A DNA stretch of 7,035 nucleotides from RI-92 sp037384645 (GTDB taxonomy: Bacteria > Pseudomonadota > Gammaproteobacteria > UBA6429 > Thiohalophilaceae): the NCBI GenBank assembly GCA_037384645.1, contig JARRNT010000109.1:1-7035 (forward strand). Reading direction: 5' to 3'. How positions within the stretch are numbered: the stretch's first letter is position 1; every line of letters begins with the position of its first letter. Of the stretch, positions 6,510 to 7,035 are shown in pieces. Made by a program: the position numbers and the translations under genes. The notes below the pieces were generated by a model. The model ran no database searches, was not told where the DNA came from, and saw nothing but the letters and a program-made list of their open reading frames with translations.

Positions 6510-6634
6510 CGTCGTCACAAAATCATACATAAACAATGCTTTTGTGGCTTAACCGGGATGATTTTAAGAATCATAGAACTCAGAGTATCTATTCACTGCA
6601 ACCATAGCCGTCTTATAACTGGTTCAGGAACCGA

Positions 6635-7035
6635 TTATTGATTTCGCGGCGTTTCAATCTCGACCATATAGTTCTGTCCCGCCCAGGCGCCGTCGCCATT
6701 GCGGCGATACGTGAATTCAAGCTTGGTACCTGGGTGCATTTTTGTCGTATCAATCTCGGCGATGTGCAAACCGATACCACTATCGCAGGTCGGTACATTT
6801 CGAATGTGTTGCCAGTTGTTACTGCTCCAGCGAACCAGCGAGGGCTGGTGTAAACCGATGCACAGGCGCATACCCTGATAAATCCGGCTCACCGGCGCCT
6901 GTTGCAACCAGAAGGCTGTCGCGGCACGCGGGCGTTGGCCCTGGTAACGTTGCCACACGGCGTGAGGCCGATCGATGGGTTCACCCGAGAGGTAGGAAAA
7001 CACCAGCTTGACGAATTCCGCATGGGCCCAGCCCA
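6635..7035 (-). CDS. C-terminal end of a GH15 glucoamylase-like protein (partial)
   Basis: Only the last 133 codons including the stop are in the window; the gene continues past 7035. The fragment begins GWAHAEFVKLVFSYLSGEPI-like and continues through DRPHAVWQRYQGQRP and AFWLQQAPVSRI, then a beta-rich tail (RWSSNNWQHIRN, GIGLHIAEIDTTK, LEFTYRRNGDGAW) ending at residues ETPRNQ. This matches the end of bacterial glycoside hydrolase family 15 proteins (glucan 1,4-alpha-glucosidase), where a WAHAE-type helix of the alpha/alpha barrel is followed by a C-terminal beta extension. These enzymes release glucose from the non-reducing ends of alpha-glucans such as glycogen or starch. The catalytic residues cannot be checked because most of the protein is missing. 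The GTG at 7003 gives a shorter reading but is internal. Assignment is by recalled family pattern. Confidence 0.72.
   Translation of the reverse strand, partial: GWAHAEFVKLVFSYLSGEPIDRPHAVWQRYQGQRPRAATAFWLQQAPVSRIYQGMRLCIGLHQPSLVRWSSNNWQHIRNVPTCDSGIGLHIAEIDTTKMHPGTKLEFTYRRNGDGAWAGQNYMVEIETPRNQ

Larger units (their letters stand above)
6307..6634. other. 328-bp gene-free region upstream of the kinase
   Basis: No credible coding sequence lies here on either strand. It holds the candidate kinase promoter with its palindrome, four copies of TGACAGG, an AT-rich stretch at about 6393-6408 with TATAAT on both strands but no matching -35, and a small inverted repeat ATGATT/AATCAT at 6558-6574. No clear terminator was found after the GH15 gene. 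Confidence 0.6.

Noticed and set aside
6493..6555. Short plus-strand ORF preceded by GGAGGG
   Set aside because: It has about 20 codons, no similarity I can recognise, and poor spacing between GGAGGG and the ATG.
6621..6632. GGTTCAGGAACC as terminator of the GH15 gene
   Set aside because: Usable pairing is only 4 bp with a 4-base loop and no T tract follows on the minus strand.

Overview
The window reads almost entirely on the minus strand and looks like a chromosomal segment of a Gram-negative proteobacterium, most likely a gammaproteobacterium. The basis is a Tat-exported CopA-type multicopper oxidase, an outer-membrane CopB, a membrane-anchored c-type cytochrome, and ordinary AAGGAG-type ribosome binding sites. 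The species cannot be named from this sequence. No rRNA, tRNA, CRISPR array, transposase or IS end was seen.

Layout in the direction of transcription, from high to low coordinates. (1) 7035-6635: the C-terminal end of a GH15 glucoamylase-like protein, cut by the window edge. (2) 6634-6307: a 328-bp gene-free stretch with a 10-bp palindrome inside a candidate promoter and four alternating copies of TGACAGG, the last of which forms the ribosome-binding region of the next gene. (3) 6306-4864: a membrane-anchored Hanks-type Ser/Thr protein kinase with its catalytic residues intact. (4) 4863-4767: a short gap holding two tandem TTCATGAA palindromes. (5) 4766-3994: an exported glycine-zipper protein whose signal peptide and body lie in different frames, separated by a -1 shift at a five-T run; a strong hairpin terminator follows at 3901-3930.

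(6) 3709-795: a copper-resistance cluster made of a 72-codon exported peptide, copA and copB, with gaps of 21 and 26 bases and good ribosome binding sites before copA and copB. It ends in a GC-rich hairpin at about 758-782. (7) 613-74: a membrane-anchored monoheme cytochrome c with a His/Asp-rich tail, probably its own unit but close enough to belong to the copper locus functionally.

In the copper module, CopA (periplasmic Cu(I) oxidation and copper binding through a Met-rich segment) and CopB (outer membrane) would lower the toxic periplasmic copper pool, with the cytochrome possibly accepting or carrying electrons nearby. No copper regulator such as CopRS or CueR lies in the window. The kinase and glycine-zipper pair looks like a separate envelope-related unit.

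The points most worth a second look are the frameshifted glycine-zipper gene, the alternating repeats in the kinase leader, the small exported peptide ahead of copA, and the tandem palindromes upstream of the glycine-zipper gene.
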